DNA of 64,000 bases from Bacillota bacterium (GCA_021768705.1 JAETUG010000003.1:81616-145615), one strand, 5' to 3'. Positions 17,045 through 25,982 are shown, counted from the stretch's first letter. Made by a program: numbers and translations. Notes: generated by a model not told the origin, from the letters alone.

Positions 17045-18112
17045 ATGTTTGACCGTTTGGCGGAAATCGAGAATAAATACGAGGATTTGGCGGAGCAGAT
17101 CAATGATCCCGATATCATCGCCGATCAGACCCAATGGCGCAAGCTGATGAAGGAATACAGCGATATGACGCCCGTCGTGGAAAAATATCGGGAATATAAA
17201 GGGGCAAAAGCGGCTATCGAGGAAAGCTTGCTGATGCTGGAAGAAAAACTGGATGATGATTTTCGGGAATTAGTCAAGGAAGAACTGGCAGAAAATAAAG
17301 AAAAGCTGGAAACACTGAAAAAAGAGATCACCCTTTTGCTCATTCCCAAAGACCCCAATGATGAAAAGAATGTTATCGTGGAGATTCGTGGGGGCGCAGG
17401 GGGCGATGAAGCGGCGTTATTCGCCGGAGATCTCTTCCGTATGTATGCCCGTTATGCGGAGCGGCGCAAATGGAAGATTGAGATCATGAACACCAGTGAA
17501 AGCGATCTGGGGGGCTTCAAGGAAATTGCCTTTATGATAAAGGGGCAGGGGGCCTATTCTCGTCTGAAATACGAAAGCGGCGTCCATCGGGTGCAGCGGA
17601 TTCCCACCACGGAAAGCGGCGGGCGTATCCATACTTCCACGGTCACGGTGGCGGTTTTGCCCGAAGCAGAAGAGGTGGACGTACACATTGATATGAACGA
17701 TGTGCGGGTGGATGTGTTCCGTGCCTCCGGCAACGGCGGGCAGTGTGTCAATACGACGGATTCCGCTGTCAGAATGACCCATATCCCCACGGGGATTGTG
17801 GTATCCTGTCAGAATGAAAAATCCCAGCTGAAGAATAAGGAGCAGGCATTGAAGGTACTCTATGCCAGGGTGTATGAACGGGAACGGAGAGCTCATGACG
17901 AGGCGATCTCTGCCGATAGGCGGTCCCAAGTGGGGACGGGGGACAGAAGCGAGCGTATCCGTACCTATAATTTCCCTCAGGGCAGGGTAACAGACCATCG
18001 GATTGGGCTGACGTTGCACAGGATAGATGCGATTATTGACGGGGATTTGGACGAGATCATGGACAGTCTTGCAACCACCGATCAAATGTCAAAAATGCAG
18101 GAAAAACCGTGA
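17045..18112 (+). CDS. prfA: Peptide chain release factor 1
   Basis: 355 residues. The GGQ catalytic loop is [15 protein letters not shown]. The block [22 protein letters not shown] is RF1-type, distinguishing it from RF2. The start ATG at 17045 follows AAAGGGGGCGTG; a GTG at 17039 is an alternative. It terminates at UAA and UAG. It overlaps the prmC end closely, and its stop codon lies within the first stem of a palindromic element. Confidence 0.97.
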   Translation: MFDRLAEIENKYEDLAEQINDPDIIADQTQWRKLMKEYSDMTPVVEKYREYKGAKAAIEESLLMLEEKLDDDFRELVKEELAENKEKLETLKKEITLLLIPKDPNDEKNVIVEIRGGAGGDEAALFAGDLFRMYARYAERRKWKIEIMNTSESDLGGFKEIAFMIKGQGAYSRLKYESGVHRVQRIPTTESGGRIHTSTVTVAVLPEAEEVDVHIDMNDVRVDVFRASGNGGQCVNTTDSAVRMTHIPTGIVVSCQNEKSQLKNKEQALKVLYARVYERERRAHDEAISADRRSQVGTGDRSERIRTYNFPQGRVTDHRIGLTLHRIDAIIDGDLDEIMDSLATTDQMSKMQEKP

Positions 18113-18246
18113 GGCGCCGCCTCACACTCCGCTAGGGGAATGATTCCCCTAGAACCCCCATTTGCAACACCATGTATATGGTGTTGCGGTATCAGGTCAA
18201 GGGCATGATGCCCTTGTAGGGGTGTTGGGGACAACGTCCCCAAGGT
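18109..18246. repeat. Nested palindromic element, copy 3
   Basis: Stems in order: GTGAGGCGCCGCCTCAC (overlapping the prfA stop), TAGGGGAATGATTCCCCTA, GCAACACCAT..ATGGTGTTGC, AAGGGCATGATGCCCTT and TTGGGGACAACGTCCCCAA. Read in reverse complement, its right half matches the left half of copy 1 (same AAGGGCAT stem and CACCCC spacer). The element therefore has overall dyad symmetry. Confidence 0.85.
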
Positions 18247-18267
18247 CTCAAGAAAAGAGGTTAAAAT

Positions 18268-18813
18268 ATGAAAGATTTGTGGAATTTGTTTGTTACATTT
18301 TGTAGAATCGGCGGCTTTACCTTCGGCGGCGGCTATGCTATGCTGCCTATGCTGCAGAAGGAAGTCGTAGAAAAACGCCAATGGGCAACAGAGGACGAAG
18401 TATTGGATTATTTCGCCATCGGTCAGTGTACCCCCGGCATCATCTTCGTCAATACCGCTACCTTCATCGGCTATAAACAGAAGGGCATTCCCGGCGCCAT
18501 TGCCGCAACGGTGGGCAGTATCTTTCCTTCCGTCTGTATTGTAATGTTTATTGCAGCAGTGTTAAATAATTTTGCGGAACTGGCTGTAGTACAGCATGCC
18601 TTCGCCGGCATCCGTGTGGTGGTCAGCGTGCTGATCATCAATGCAGTAAAAGGTCTGTGGAAAAAATCCGTCGTGGATAAATTATGTGTGGTGATCGCAG
18701 CGGCATCCTTCCTCGTTTCCGTTTGGGTGGACATCTCCCCCGTTTGGATCGTTATTGCGGCGGCGATCTTAGGCATCGCCGTTTCCAGCGGAAGGGAGGC
18801 GAAGAAATCATGA
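18268..18813 (+). CDS. chrA: Chromate transporter family protein, first half-unit
   Basis: 181 residues, a short-chain CHR protein: FCRIGGFTFGGGYAMLPMLQKE is the conserved opening, followed by EDEVLDYFAIGQCTPGIIFVNTATFIGY-type residues (QCTPG motif) and several membrane segments to the C-terminus. Members are predicted membrane exporters of chromate or related oxyanions, and short-chain forms work as pairs. The second half-unit begins in an ATGA overlap. AAAGAGG precedes the start. Substrate not provable here. Confidence 0.88.
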   Translation: MKDLWNLFVTFCRIGGFTFGGGYAMLPMLQKEVVEKRQWATEDEVLDYFAIGQCTPGIIFVNTATFIGYKQKGIPGAIAATVGSIFPSVCIVMFIAAVLNNFAELAVVQHAFAGIRVVVSVLIINAVKGLWKKSVVDKLCVVIAAASFLVSVWVDISPVWIVIAAAILGIAVSSGREAKKS

Positions 18814-19382
18814 TGGATCTTCTCATCCTTGTTTTTGAATTTTTCAAGATCGGGCTGTTTTCTGTCGGCGGTGGCTTGGCAACTTTGCCCTTCCTCTATC
18901 GTCTGGCGGATAAATACCCTTGGTTCTCTACCAGCCAGATTCCCGATATGATCGCCATTTCCGAATCCACTCCCGGCCCTCTGGGGGTCAATATGGCGAC
19001 CTATACAGGCTTTCAGCACAGCGGCGTCATCGGCAGTATTTGTGCAACGGCAGGGCTGGTGCTGCCCTCTGTCATCATCATTATCATGGTGTCTAAGGTG
19101 TTGGAAAAATTCCGCAGCAATAAATATGTGGACTATGCTTTTTATGGTCTGCGCCCTGCGGTCATGGGGCTGATTGGTGCGGCAGGCTTTGGTGTCCTTG
19201 TGGGCGCATTGTTCCACTCCGCAAAGCTGGAGGAACTGAGCCTGGGGAATATCGGCAGCATGATTGGTATCGAGGAATGTATCCTTTTTGCAGCACTGCT
19301 TTTCGCCACCAATAAATGGAAGAAGCACCCTATTTTCTATATCGTGCTGAGTGCTATTGTGGGCATTGTTTTCGCACTTTAA
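18810..19382 (+). CDS. chrA: Chromate transporter family protein, second half-unit
   Basis: 190 residues. The same fold in a diverged copy: FFKIGLFSVGGGLATLPFL near the start, ESTPGPLGVNMATYTGF as the TPG motif, and four to five hydrophobic segments. It overlaps the first half by four bases, with GGGAGGCGAAG as its ribosome site. Paired short CHR proteins are taken to form a heterodimeric transporter. The overlap is a normal stop/start junction, not a frameshift of one long gene. Confidence 0.88.
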   Translation: MMDLLILVFEFFKIGLFSVGGGLATLPFLYRLADKYPWFSTSQIPDMIAISESTPGPLGVNMATYTGFQHSGVIGSICATAGLVLPSVIIIIMVSKVLEKFRSNKYVDYAFYGLRPAVMGLIGAAGFGVLVGALFHSAKLEELSLGNIGSMIGIEECILFAALLFATNKWKKHPIFYIVLSAIVGIVFAL

Positions 19383-19445
19383 AAACGCATGAACATTTCG
19401 TCCCCTCCATATCTTTTTATAAAAAGAAAGAACGGGGGAAGGGAT

Positions 19446-19907
19446 ATGACATATTTGATCTGGCTCCTCCTTTGCGGAGGATATCTGATTTCTACATGGG
19501 CAGCAAAAAAGCGGGATTCCGCCGAAGCTGCCCTTTGTTTTTTCGATGGGGTCTATCTGGCTATGCTCTGCTTTGCAGTGTTGCCGATGGCCATGGAGAC
19601 TGCCTTTTTCTATGGTTCTGCGGTTCTTTCTGCCGTCGGGGTGGCTTTGGGGCTTTTGGCGGAAAAGAGATTTCCCTGGGAGAAACCTCTGGGGGCGGTA
19701 CTTTTTCTGGGGTTGACAACGGCCCTTTTCCTGTTGGAAGGAAAAGAACTGACCTTGCAAGAAATCGCCCCTTTGGCTCTTTTCGCTGGCATGGGGCTGT
19801 ACCACGCTTCGGCCGGTATCCTGCCGGAGCCTATCCGTATCAGCAAAGCCCTTTTGAGCGCAGGGGGATTCCTTTTGGGAACCATCATTTTTTCCCCTTT
19901 TTTATGA
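19446..19907 (+). CDS. Small polytopic membrane protein
   Basis: 153 residues with about five hydrophobic segments (TYLIWLLLCGGYLIS, AALCFFDGVYLAMLCFAVLP, TAFFYGSAVLSAVGVALGLL, LGAVLFLGLTTALFLLEG and a final LLSAGGFLLGTIIFSPFL). No family is recognised. The start at 19446 is preferred because GGGGGAAGGGAT lies just before it; an in-frame ATG at 19389 is possible but has no ribosome site. It lies 63 bp after the chromate transporter pair and may share its transcript. Confidence 0.7.
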   Translation: MTYLIWLLLCGGYLISTWAAKKRDSAEAALCFFDGVYLAMLCFAVLPMAMETAFFYGSAVLSAVGVALGLLAEKRFPWEKPLGAVLFLGLTTALFLLEGKELTLQEIAPLALFAGMGLYHASAGILPEPIRISKALLSAGGFLLGTIIFSPFL

Positions 19908-20075
19908 AAAAGAGCGGAAATTCAATATTTTCTCCTATTAAAAATTGCCAAGAAGTCTTTTTTTTGGTATGATAAATAAACTTATATCCCATAATAAAGA
20001 GTGGGTTGGGAATGCCGATCCCATAAATTTTAAAAATAAAAAAGAGAAAAGCACCTTTGGAATGAGGGGGTTATT

Positions 20076-22520
20076 ATGAATCTGATTAAAAAAGAAGAAC
20101 TGAAGAATATGATTCGGGAAAACGTCAAAACGCTGTACCGGAAAACACTGGAACACGCAACAGCGGAAGAGCTGTATCAGGCTGCTGTGTTCACGATTCG
20201 GGATGTCATCACAGATAAATGGATGAAGACCCATGATGAATATTATGAAAAAGACGTAAAGGTCGTTTATTACCTGTCCATGGAATTTCTGATGGGCCGT
20301 TTCTTTGGCAACGCCCTCATCAATCTGGAAATGTTCGACGAAGTGAAGGAAGTATTTGATGAACTGGGGATCGATTATAATCTCGTGGAAGATGCAGAGC
20401 CTGACCCCGGCTTGGGCAATGGTGGCCTGGGCAGACTGGCGGCATGTTTCCTGGAATCCCTGTCCACACTGGCTCTGCCTGCCTATGGCTGTGGCATCCG
20501 CTATCATTATGGCATTTTCGAACAGCGCATCGAAAAGGGCTATCAGGTGGAAGTGCCCGATAACTGGCTGGAAAACGGCGATCCATGGGCGATCAAAAGA
20601 AGCGAGTATGCCGTTGAAGTCAAATTTGGTGGTAATGTGAGAGCTGTTCCAAAGGAAAATGGTGAGTATAAATTCGTACAGGAAAATTATCAGTCCGTTA
20701 CAGCCATTCCCTATGACTATCCTGTCATCGGCTATGGCAACAACACCGTAAACACCCTGCGCTTGTGGGAAGCAAAACCCAAGAACAGACTGGATCTGAA
20801 ATCCTTCAATGAAGGAAATTATCAGAAAGCGGTGGAAGAAGAACTGCTTGCAAACACATTGACAGACGTACTGTATCCTGCAGATGAACATATTCAGGGC
20901 AAGGAACTGCGCCTGCGTCAGCAGTATTTCTTCATTTCCGCAACGATCCAGAGGGTCGTTGCCCGTTTTAAAAAAATGCATACAGATTTCAATGAATTGC
21001 CCAATAAAGTTGCATTTCAGTTGAATGATACCCACCCCAGCATGGCTGTGGCGGAATTGATGCGTGTATTGGTGGATGAAAACGATTTGCCTTGGGATCA
21101 GGCTTGGGAGATCACCAAAAAGGTCTGTGCTTATACCAACCACACCATCATGGCGGAGGCTTTGGAAAAATGGCCTATGGAATTGTTCAGCCGTCTGCTG
21201 CCCCGTATCTATCAGATTGTGGAAGAGATCAACCGTCGTTTCGTTTTGGAATTGGTTGGAAAATATGGCAACGACCCTGAAAGGATCAGAAAAATGGCGA
21301 TCATTGCCGATGGGCAGATCCGAATGGCTTATCTGGCTATCGTAGGCAGCCATTCTGTCAACGGCGTAGCGGCTCTGCATACGGAAATTTTGAAGCATCA
21401 GGAATTGAAGGATTTCTATGAGCTGTATCCGGAAAAATTCAACAATAAAACAAATGGTATCACCCAGAGAAGATGGCTGGTACACTCCAATAGAAAACTG
21501 TCTGATCTGATTACGGAAAAAATCGGTAAGGATTGGATCACAGATTTGGATCAGCTGGAAAAACTGGTTCCCTATGCAGATGATGCCGCATTCCGTGCCC
21601 GTTTTATGGAGATCAAGAAAGAAAACAAAGTCGCTCTGGCGAAATATATCAAGGAAACAAAGGGCATCGATGTGAACCCCGATTCCATTTTCGATATTCA
21701 GGTGAAACGTCTCCACGAATATAAGAGACAGCTTCTGAATATTCTGCATATCATTGGTCTGTATAATCAGCTGAAGATGAACCCCGGTCTGGATATGGTT
21801 CCCCGCACCTTTATTTTCGGTGCCAAGGCGGCGGCAGGCTATCGCAGAGCGAAGCTCATCATCAAGCTCATCAATGCCGTTGCGGAGGTAGTGAATAACG
21901 ATCCTGCTATTCATGGCAAGATCAAGGTAGTATTCATGGAAAACTATCGGGTATCTTTGGCAGAAAAACTGATCCCCGCGGCAGATATCAGCGAACAGAT
22001 CTCCACCGCCGGCAAGGAAGCTTCCGGTACGGGGAACATGAAGTTTATGCTGAATGGTGCTTTGACCATCGGTACCATGGACGGCGCCAATGTGGAAATC
22101 TGCGAAGAAGTCGGCAGAGAAAATATCTTTATTTTCGGTATGAGTGCCGAGGAAGTGCAGCAGAAATATCAGGGTGGCTATGACCCCTGGATGGTTTATA
22201 ACATGAATCAGGAAGTGCGTATGGCATTGACTAGCCTGATCGACGGCACCTTTGACCCTGATACAAATTTGTTTAGGGAGTTGTATGATGCCCTGCTGAA
22301 TGGCTGTGGCGGCAGAGCCGACGAATATTTCGTTCTGGAGGACTATGCAGATTATGTCCGTGCCCATTGGGAAATCGATCGGGCATACCGTGATAAGGAA
22401 AGATGGGCAAAAATGGCCATCATGAATACAGCAAAGAGCGGCAAATTCTCTTCCGACAGAACCATCCGCCAGTATGCTGATGAAATCTGGAATCTGCCCA
22501 CAGTTGATATTAAGATGTAA
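20076..22520 (+). CDS. glgP: Glycogen/maltodextrin phosphorylase
   Basis: 814 residues, normal family length. The glycan phosphorylase opening YYLSMEFLMGRFFGNALINL, the DPGLGNGGLGRLAACFLES block and the PLP site EASGTGNMKFMLNGALTIGT (Lys in NMKFM) are all present. It releases glucose-1-phosphate from alpha-1,4-glucans. It is a single gene; TGAGGGGGTT precedes the ATG. No other glycogen gene is in the window. Function secure; preference for glycogen over maltodextrin not decided. Confidence 0.96.
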   Translation: MNLIKKEELKNMIRENVKTLYRKTLEHATAEELYQAAVFTIRDVITDKWMKTHDEYYEKDVKVVYYLSMEFLMGRFFGNALINLEMFDEVKEVFDELGIDYNLVEDAEPDPGLGNGGLGRLAACFLESLSTLALPAYGCGIRYHYGIFEQRIEKGYQVEVPDNWLENGDPWAIKRSEYAVEVKFGGNVRAVPKENGEYKFVQENYQSVTAIPYDYPVIGYGNNTVNTLRLWEAKPKNRLDLKSFNEGNYQKAVEEELLANTLTDVLYPADEHIQGKELRLRQQYFFISATIQRVVARFKKMHTDFNELPNKVAFQLNDTHPSMAVAELMRVLVDENDLPWDQAWEITKKVCAYTNHTIMAEALEKWPMELFSRLLPRIYQIVEEINRRFVLELVGKYGNDPERIRKMAIIADGQIRMAYLAIVGSHSVNGVAALHTEILKHQELKDFYELYPEKFNNKTNGITQRRWLVHSNRKLSDLITEKIGKDWITDLDQLEKLVPYADDAAFRARFMEIKKENKVALAKYIKETKGIDVNPDSIFDIQVKRLHEYKRQLLNILHIIGLYNQLKMNPGLDMVPRTFIFGAKAAAGYRRAKLIIKLINAVAEVVNNDPAIHGKIKVVFMENYRVSLAEKLIPAADISEQISTAGKEASGTGNMKFMLNGALTIGTMDGANVEICEEVGRENIFIFGMSAEEVQQKYQGGYDPWMVYNMNQEVRMALTSLIDGTFDPDTNLFRELYDALLNGCGGRADEYFVLEDYADYVRAHWEIDRAYRDKERWAKMAIMNTAKSGKFSSDRTIRQYADEIWNLPTVDIKM

Positions 22521-22614
22521 CATTTTGCGGAAGAGAAACATTTGACATCTGTTCCAATTCCATGTAGAATATACCATGCAATGAAAGAAGGAAGGTCGTT
22601 TGGCGGCCTTCTAT

Positions 22615-22687
22615 GCACCCGTAGCTCAGGGGATAGAGCGTTCGGCTCCGGACCGAAAGGCCGCAGGTTCGAATCCTGTCGGGTGCA
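22615..22687 (+). tRNA. tRNA-Arg (CCG)
   Basis: A complete 73-nt cloverleaf: acceptor GCACCCG/CGGGTGC with discriminator A, D-arm GCTC/GAGC, anticodon stem TTCGG/CCGAA with loop CTCCGGA (anticodon CCG, reading CGG), T-arm GCAGG/CCTGT with loop TTCGAAT. The CCA end is not encoded. A GAAGG..CCTTC hairpin lies just upstream and an intrinsic terminator just downstream. Confidence 0.97.
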
Positions 22688-22699
22688 GAAAATAGAAAG

Positions 22700-22729
22700 C
22701 CCGAGAATGCAATGTTTCTCGGGTTTTTT
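22700..22729 (+). terminator. Terminator of the tRNA-Arg gene
   Basis: CCCGAGAA and TTTCTCGGG form a stem with a seven-base loop and a six-T tail. Confidence 0.92.
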
Positions 22730-22834
22730 GTATGTAGAAAACCACACCTTCACTAGGCGAGTGGATGTTTATTGATACAATCTGATGTTTGATTTTATGT
22801 GAACCTATGAGCGATATAGCTACGAACATCCTTT

Positions 22835-22980
22835 TGTGGAAAAAGTGGAGAAATCCATTGGTTTATCCACAAATAAAATGCTTAGAACACAAGTTTTCCA
22901 CAAAGTTATTCACATTATCCACAGTTTCTGTGGGAATAGATTGTGGAAAAAGGAGGAACAGATGTGTTTTTTGTGGATTT
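22835..22980. other. DnaA-box cluster
   Basis: Six strong 9-mers matching TTWTNCACA are packed in about 115 bp: TGTGGAAAA (22835, minus), TTATCCACA (22863), TTTTCCACA (22894), TTATTCACA (22906), TTATCCACA (22915) and TGTGGAAAA (22942, minus). Two weaker ones follow: TGTGGGAAT (22929) and TGTGGATTT (22972). A very AT-rich stretch of about 200 bp follows (22990-23200). No gene is seen in the 637-bp gap 22688-23324. It may be a DnaA regulatory cluster or an origin-like site; dnaA, dnaN and rpmH are not nearby. Confidence 0.85.
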
Positions 22981-23324
22981 CTGAAAAGACCGAAAATCCG
23001 CCATTTTTCATTTTGAAAAAAATCCATAGAAATCTGAAAATTGGATTATGTAAACTAAAAAATAAAAATTAGACAAAATTTTTTGTTGGTATTGTCGCAA
23101 AAAAATTATCGAAAATTAAGGGATTTTTTTTCAAAAGAAAAAAGGGATTTGAGAAAATATGGAGAATAATAAGAATAAACGAAGAGAAAGTTTTTAGAAG
23201 AAATACCGTTCTATGGGTCAGAAAGACCCCATCTTTCATTTTGAATCTGATCGGCTTTGCCGATTTGATATATTTGCCGATCCTCTTTTTTAGAGATGAG
23301 AGGATCACGAAGGGAGTTGTTTTT

Positions 23325-23870
23325 ATGCGTTACAACATTATTGGTAAGAACATCGATGTATGGGACAAAACAAAAGAAATGGTTGAAAAGAAGATGGACC
23401 GCATCGCAAAGCTGTTCCCTGAGGATACAGAAGCAACCATCACACTGAGCTTGGAAAAATTGGTTTCCACTGTTGAAGTGACCATTCCTATGAATAAAAG
23501 ATATGTACGTGCCGAAGTACAGGATCCTGATATGACAGCTGCTATGGATAAAGCTGTGGATATCTTGGAAGGTCAGGTTGTACGTTATAAAAAACGTATG
23601 CGTACAAAAGTAAGAAGCGGCGCAGAAGCTTATGCAGCAGAATATGCAACTATCCTGGTTCCCGAAGAGGATCTGGATGACGAACCTATGGTGAAGATCG
23701 AAAAGGTAAAACATTTCGAAGTAAAACCTATGGATGCGGAAGAAGCCGTTATGGAAATGGAACTGGTAGGTCATAATTTCTTCGTATTCCGTAATGGGGA
23801 AACGGACGAAGTAAATGTGGTTTATAAAAGAAAGAACGGTACATACGGTCTGATCGAACCGGAGTATTGA
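23325..23870 (+). CDS. hpf: Ribosome hibernation promoting factor, long form
   Basis: 181 residues. The N-terminal S30AE/HPF domain (MRYNIIGKNIDVWDKTKEMV to about residue 100) is joined to the C-terminal domain (VKHFEVKPMDAEEAVMEMEL..GLIEPEY) that drives 100S dimer formation. The long form is the Gram-positive type. The start at 23325 follows GAAGGGAG. The frame extends to 23241 without a ribosome site. The DnaA-box cluster lies in its upstream region, so DnaA could influence its expression; this is an inference. Confidence 0.95.
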   Translation: MRYNIIGKNIDVWDKTKEMVEKKMDRIAKLFPEDTEATITLSLEKLVSTVEVTIPMNKRYVRAEVQDPDMTAAMDKAVDILEGQVVRYKKRMRTKVRSGAEAYAAEYATILVPEEDLDDEPMVKIEKVKHFEVKPMDAEEAVMEMELVGHNFFVFRNGETDEVNVVYKRKNGTYGLIEPEY

Positions 23871-23966
23871 TAGAAGCGGAGAAAAGTTTTATGGAATGGC
23901 AATTTGACGAGTTCCCTTGTGAAGCGAAGCAAAGTGCTGTGACATAAGAAGTTTGAGGAGCAAACC

Positions 23967-23999
23967 AAGCCTTAGACCTTTGGTCTAAGGCTTTCTTTT
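23967..23999 (+). terminator. Terminator of hpf
   Basis: AAGCCTTAGAC and GTCTAAGGCTT pair, followed by TCTTTT. Confidence 0.92.
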
Positions 24000-24054
24000 G
24001 GAAAAAATCAGGGGATGCGGCTGTATCTTTTTTCATGAAAAGAGGAGGATCCAT

Positions 24055-24468
24055 ATGTGGTTTGTATTTGCCTTGCTGTCGGCGGTTTTTGCGGCGCTTA
24101 CCTCTATTTTGGCAAAGATCGGCATTGACGGTGTCAATTCAAATTTGGCAACGGCCATCAGGACTGTGGTGGTAGTAATCATGGCCTGGGGCATGGTTTT
24201 TTTGACGAATGTACAAAGCGGCATTTCTGCCATCAGCAGAAAAAGCTGGATATTCTTGATCTTATCAGGTCTGGCAACGGGGGCATCATGGCTGTGCTAT
24301 TACAGGGCATTGCAGATGGGGGAAGCATCCAAAGTGGTTCCCATTGATAAATTAAGCGTGGTCATTACATTGGTGTTGGCTTTCGTGTTTTTGCACGAAA
24401 CGTTTACAGTGAAGTCTGTGATCGGTTGTATCCTGATCGGGATCGGAACGTTGGTTATGGTTTTGTAA
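24055..24468 (+). CDS. Single-domain EamA-family (DMT) membrane protein
   Basis: 137 residues with one EamA unit: about five hydrophobic segments (FVFALLSAVFAALTSILAKIG, AIRTVVVVIMAWGMVF, WIFLILSGLATGASWLCYYRAL, VVITLVLAFVFL, VIGCILIGIGTLVMVL) and the conserved ASWLCYYRALQMG. Most EamA transporters have two such units; ~140-residue singles exist and are thought to dimerise. AGAGGAGGATCC precedes the ATG. It abuts a degraded gene on its 3' side, so a truncated origin cannot be excluded. Substrate unknown. Confidence 0.82.
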   Translation: MWFVFALLSAVFAALTSILAKIGIDGVNSNLATAIRTVVVVIMAWGMVFLTNVQSGISAISRKSWIFLILSGLATGASWLCYYRALQMGEASKVVPIDKLSVVITLVLAFVFLHETFTVKSVIGCILIGIGTLVMVL

Positions 24469-25313
24469 AATCTAAGTTACCAAAGAGGGCGGCCCTGACT
24501 GTCCTCTGTGTTGCTTCGGCGCAGACAGCCTTTGGGGCTGCAACAGAAACGACCATCTCTCTTTCTGACGAAAAAATTCTGGTAAACGGAAAGGAGATCA
24601 CAGAAGAGGAAACGGCAGCCGTTTATCTGGATCATAAAAATGAGACCCATGAGGATGTGCCGGAGGGATTGACGAAGCTGGAAAACAGAGTCATTACCAT
24701 CACCGACGGTTATATTTTCAGCTCTGTTGCCAGCGATCCTCAGTATGAAGGGGATGGTCTGTATACAGAGATCACATCCTACACAGGCGGTACACAGCTG
24801 CACCATGGAGGCACTGTGACAAATGACAGACCTTCCATAGGCGGACAGTGACCCGAAGACATGGAAGGACAGCGGGGACAAAGACCTGAGGGGATGGAAC
24901 CCAACGGCAGGGGCGGCGGCCCTAGACAAATGGAATCCTCTTCCGATACCATCACAGAAGAATTCCGCCTGAGTAAAGACAGCAAAACCTTTACCAATGT
25001 TTCTTCCGTTGTAAATGATTCCACATTTACGGATGTGGCAAAGGACGCATGGTACTATTCTGCGGTAACCTCCGCAGCGGCACAGGGCACCCTGAAAGGA
25101 GATACAGAAACCACCTTCTCTCCCTCCGCCACTATGACCCGTGGGGAAGCGCTGGAGGCTATGTACGCATTGGCGGGCAAGCCTGCGACGGGTACAGCCT
25201 CCTTCTCTGATGTGGATGCAGGTGTGATTTCCAGCAATCAGAAAAGCCTGCGCCCGCAGGATTATGTGACAAAGGCAGAAGCAGCAACCATGCTGGTCAA
25301 TGTCAATCAATAA
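24466..25313 (+). pseudogene. Broken secreted S-layer-homology protein
   Basis: One frame shows a signal-peptide-like start (RAALTVLCVASAQTAFGAAT), a carbohydrate-binding-like part (ITEEETAAVYLDHKN .. NRVITITDGYIF), then an in-frame TGA at 24849-24851. The frame continues through a Gly/Pro-rich linker into an SLH domain (FTDVAKDAWYYSAVTSAAAQ, FSPSATMTRGEALEAMYAL) and a shortened second SLH (RPQDYVTKAEAATMLV). No ATG with a ribosome site exists; the frame runs straight on from the end of the EamA gene. Three lesions (lost 5' end, nonsense codon, collapsed second SLH) indicate a pseudogene rather than a recoded gene. Confidence 0.82.
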
Positions 25314-25315
25314 AC

Positions 25316-25394
25316 AAAGCCCTTTAGCAGGCTTTGTTTCAGAAAACAAAAACCGAAAGAACTCTTGTTTTTCAGGATCTCTTTCGGTTTTTTG
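25316..25394 (+). terminator. Two successive hairpin terminators
   Basis: AAAGCC-CTTTAGCA-GGCTTT (from 25316) is followed by AACCGAAAGA paired with TCTCTTTCGGTTTTTT (25351-25394). Both are intrinsic-terminator-like. Confidence 0.82.
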
Positions 25395-25436
25395 TTGCTG
25401 AAGATGCTTTAACATCAATTCCGGAAAAAGGTTCAT

Positions 25437-25769
25437 TTGTGGCGTCACACTTTTACTTGTTTCCCGATTCGTTCAAATAGTTTTGCTGCCCATTCGGAAT
25501 ATTTAAAGGATGCGGAGACCTCGGCAGAGGGTGTTGAATTTTGGGATCTGGGACCGGAATTGACACGTCCCGCAAGAAGCCCAAAGCTGTGGCTGACCCT
25601 TCAGACAATGAGAAGCAGAGAAATCGGTTTTGCACAGATTTTTACGACGGAGCTGAGAGGGAAAAAGGTGCTGGGGATGTGTACCATTCATCCTGAAACG
25701 ACAGAGAAAGACATCTATGATACAATAGAAAGACTGGAGAAATCGGAAGCTATTCGGAAAAATCGCTAA
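25437..25769 (+). pseudogene. C-terminal remnant of a PLP-dependent decarboxylase
   Basis: About 110 residues remain. The segment HSEYLKDAETSAEG..FWDLGPELTRPARSPKLWLT resembles the part of group II PLP decarboxylases (aromatic amino acid, glutamate or diaminobutyrate type) that follows the PLP-lysine, including the R-x-K-LWLTLQTM block. The whole N-terminal domain and the PLP lysine are missing, and the frame lacks a convincing start. Its end (DIYDTIERLEKSEAIRKNR) looks like a normal C-terminus. A gene deleted at its 5' end is the simplest reading. The exact subfamily is uncertain. Confidence 0.72.
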
Positions 25770-25805
25770 CTGAATGAAAGCAAAAAAACACTCCTCTAGA
25801 GGAGT

Positions 25806-25960
25806 CCCGATAAGAAAACAAAAAATCGAAAAAATGCTTGAAACCAAGCTTTCTTTCGATTTTTCTTTTTTGCAAAGTGTTTTCTTATTACGGGACATCC
25901 TCGCAGTGCGGCTTAAGAAATCAATAAAAAAATGAAAATAATGTTTTCTTAAGCCGCCAC
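25806..25960. repeat. Two nested AT-rich hairpins
   Basis: The first pairs TCCCGATAAGAAAACA with TGTTTTCTTATTACGGGA (about 25806-25896) around an inner AAAATCGAAA/TTTCGATTTT terminator. The second pairs GTGCGGCTTAAGAAA with TTTTCTTAAGCCGCCAC (25906-25960) around an AT-only loop. They lie between the decarboxylase remnant and the convergent MATE gene and may end transcripts from both sides. Confidence 0.7.
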
Positions 25961-25982
25961 TACATGAGAGAGTGCTTTTTTA

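Noticed and set aside
18268..19382. One chromate transporter gene split by a frameshift
   Set aside because: The halves meet in a regular ATGA stop/start overlap with a ribosome site, as in paired short-chain CHR systems.
19938..22577. Very long minus-strand open frame opposite glgP, and similar ones opposite glyS, secA and the hypothetical membrane protein
   Set aside because: They mirror codon bias of well-recognised + strand genes, have no domain sense and no ribosome sites.
22835..23324. Declaring this the chromosomal origin
   Set aside because: DnaA boxes and AT-rich DNA are present, but dnaA, dnaN and rpmH are absent and no skew data are available; kept as a DnaA-box cluster.
24849..24851. 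In-frame TGA as a possible selenocysteine codon
   Set aside because: No SECIS-like hairpin just downstream, no redox motif around it, and the gene has other lesions and no start.
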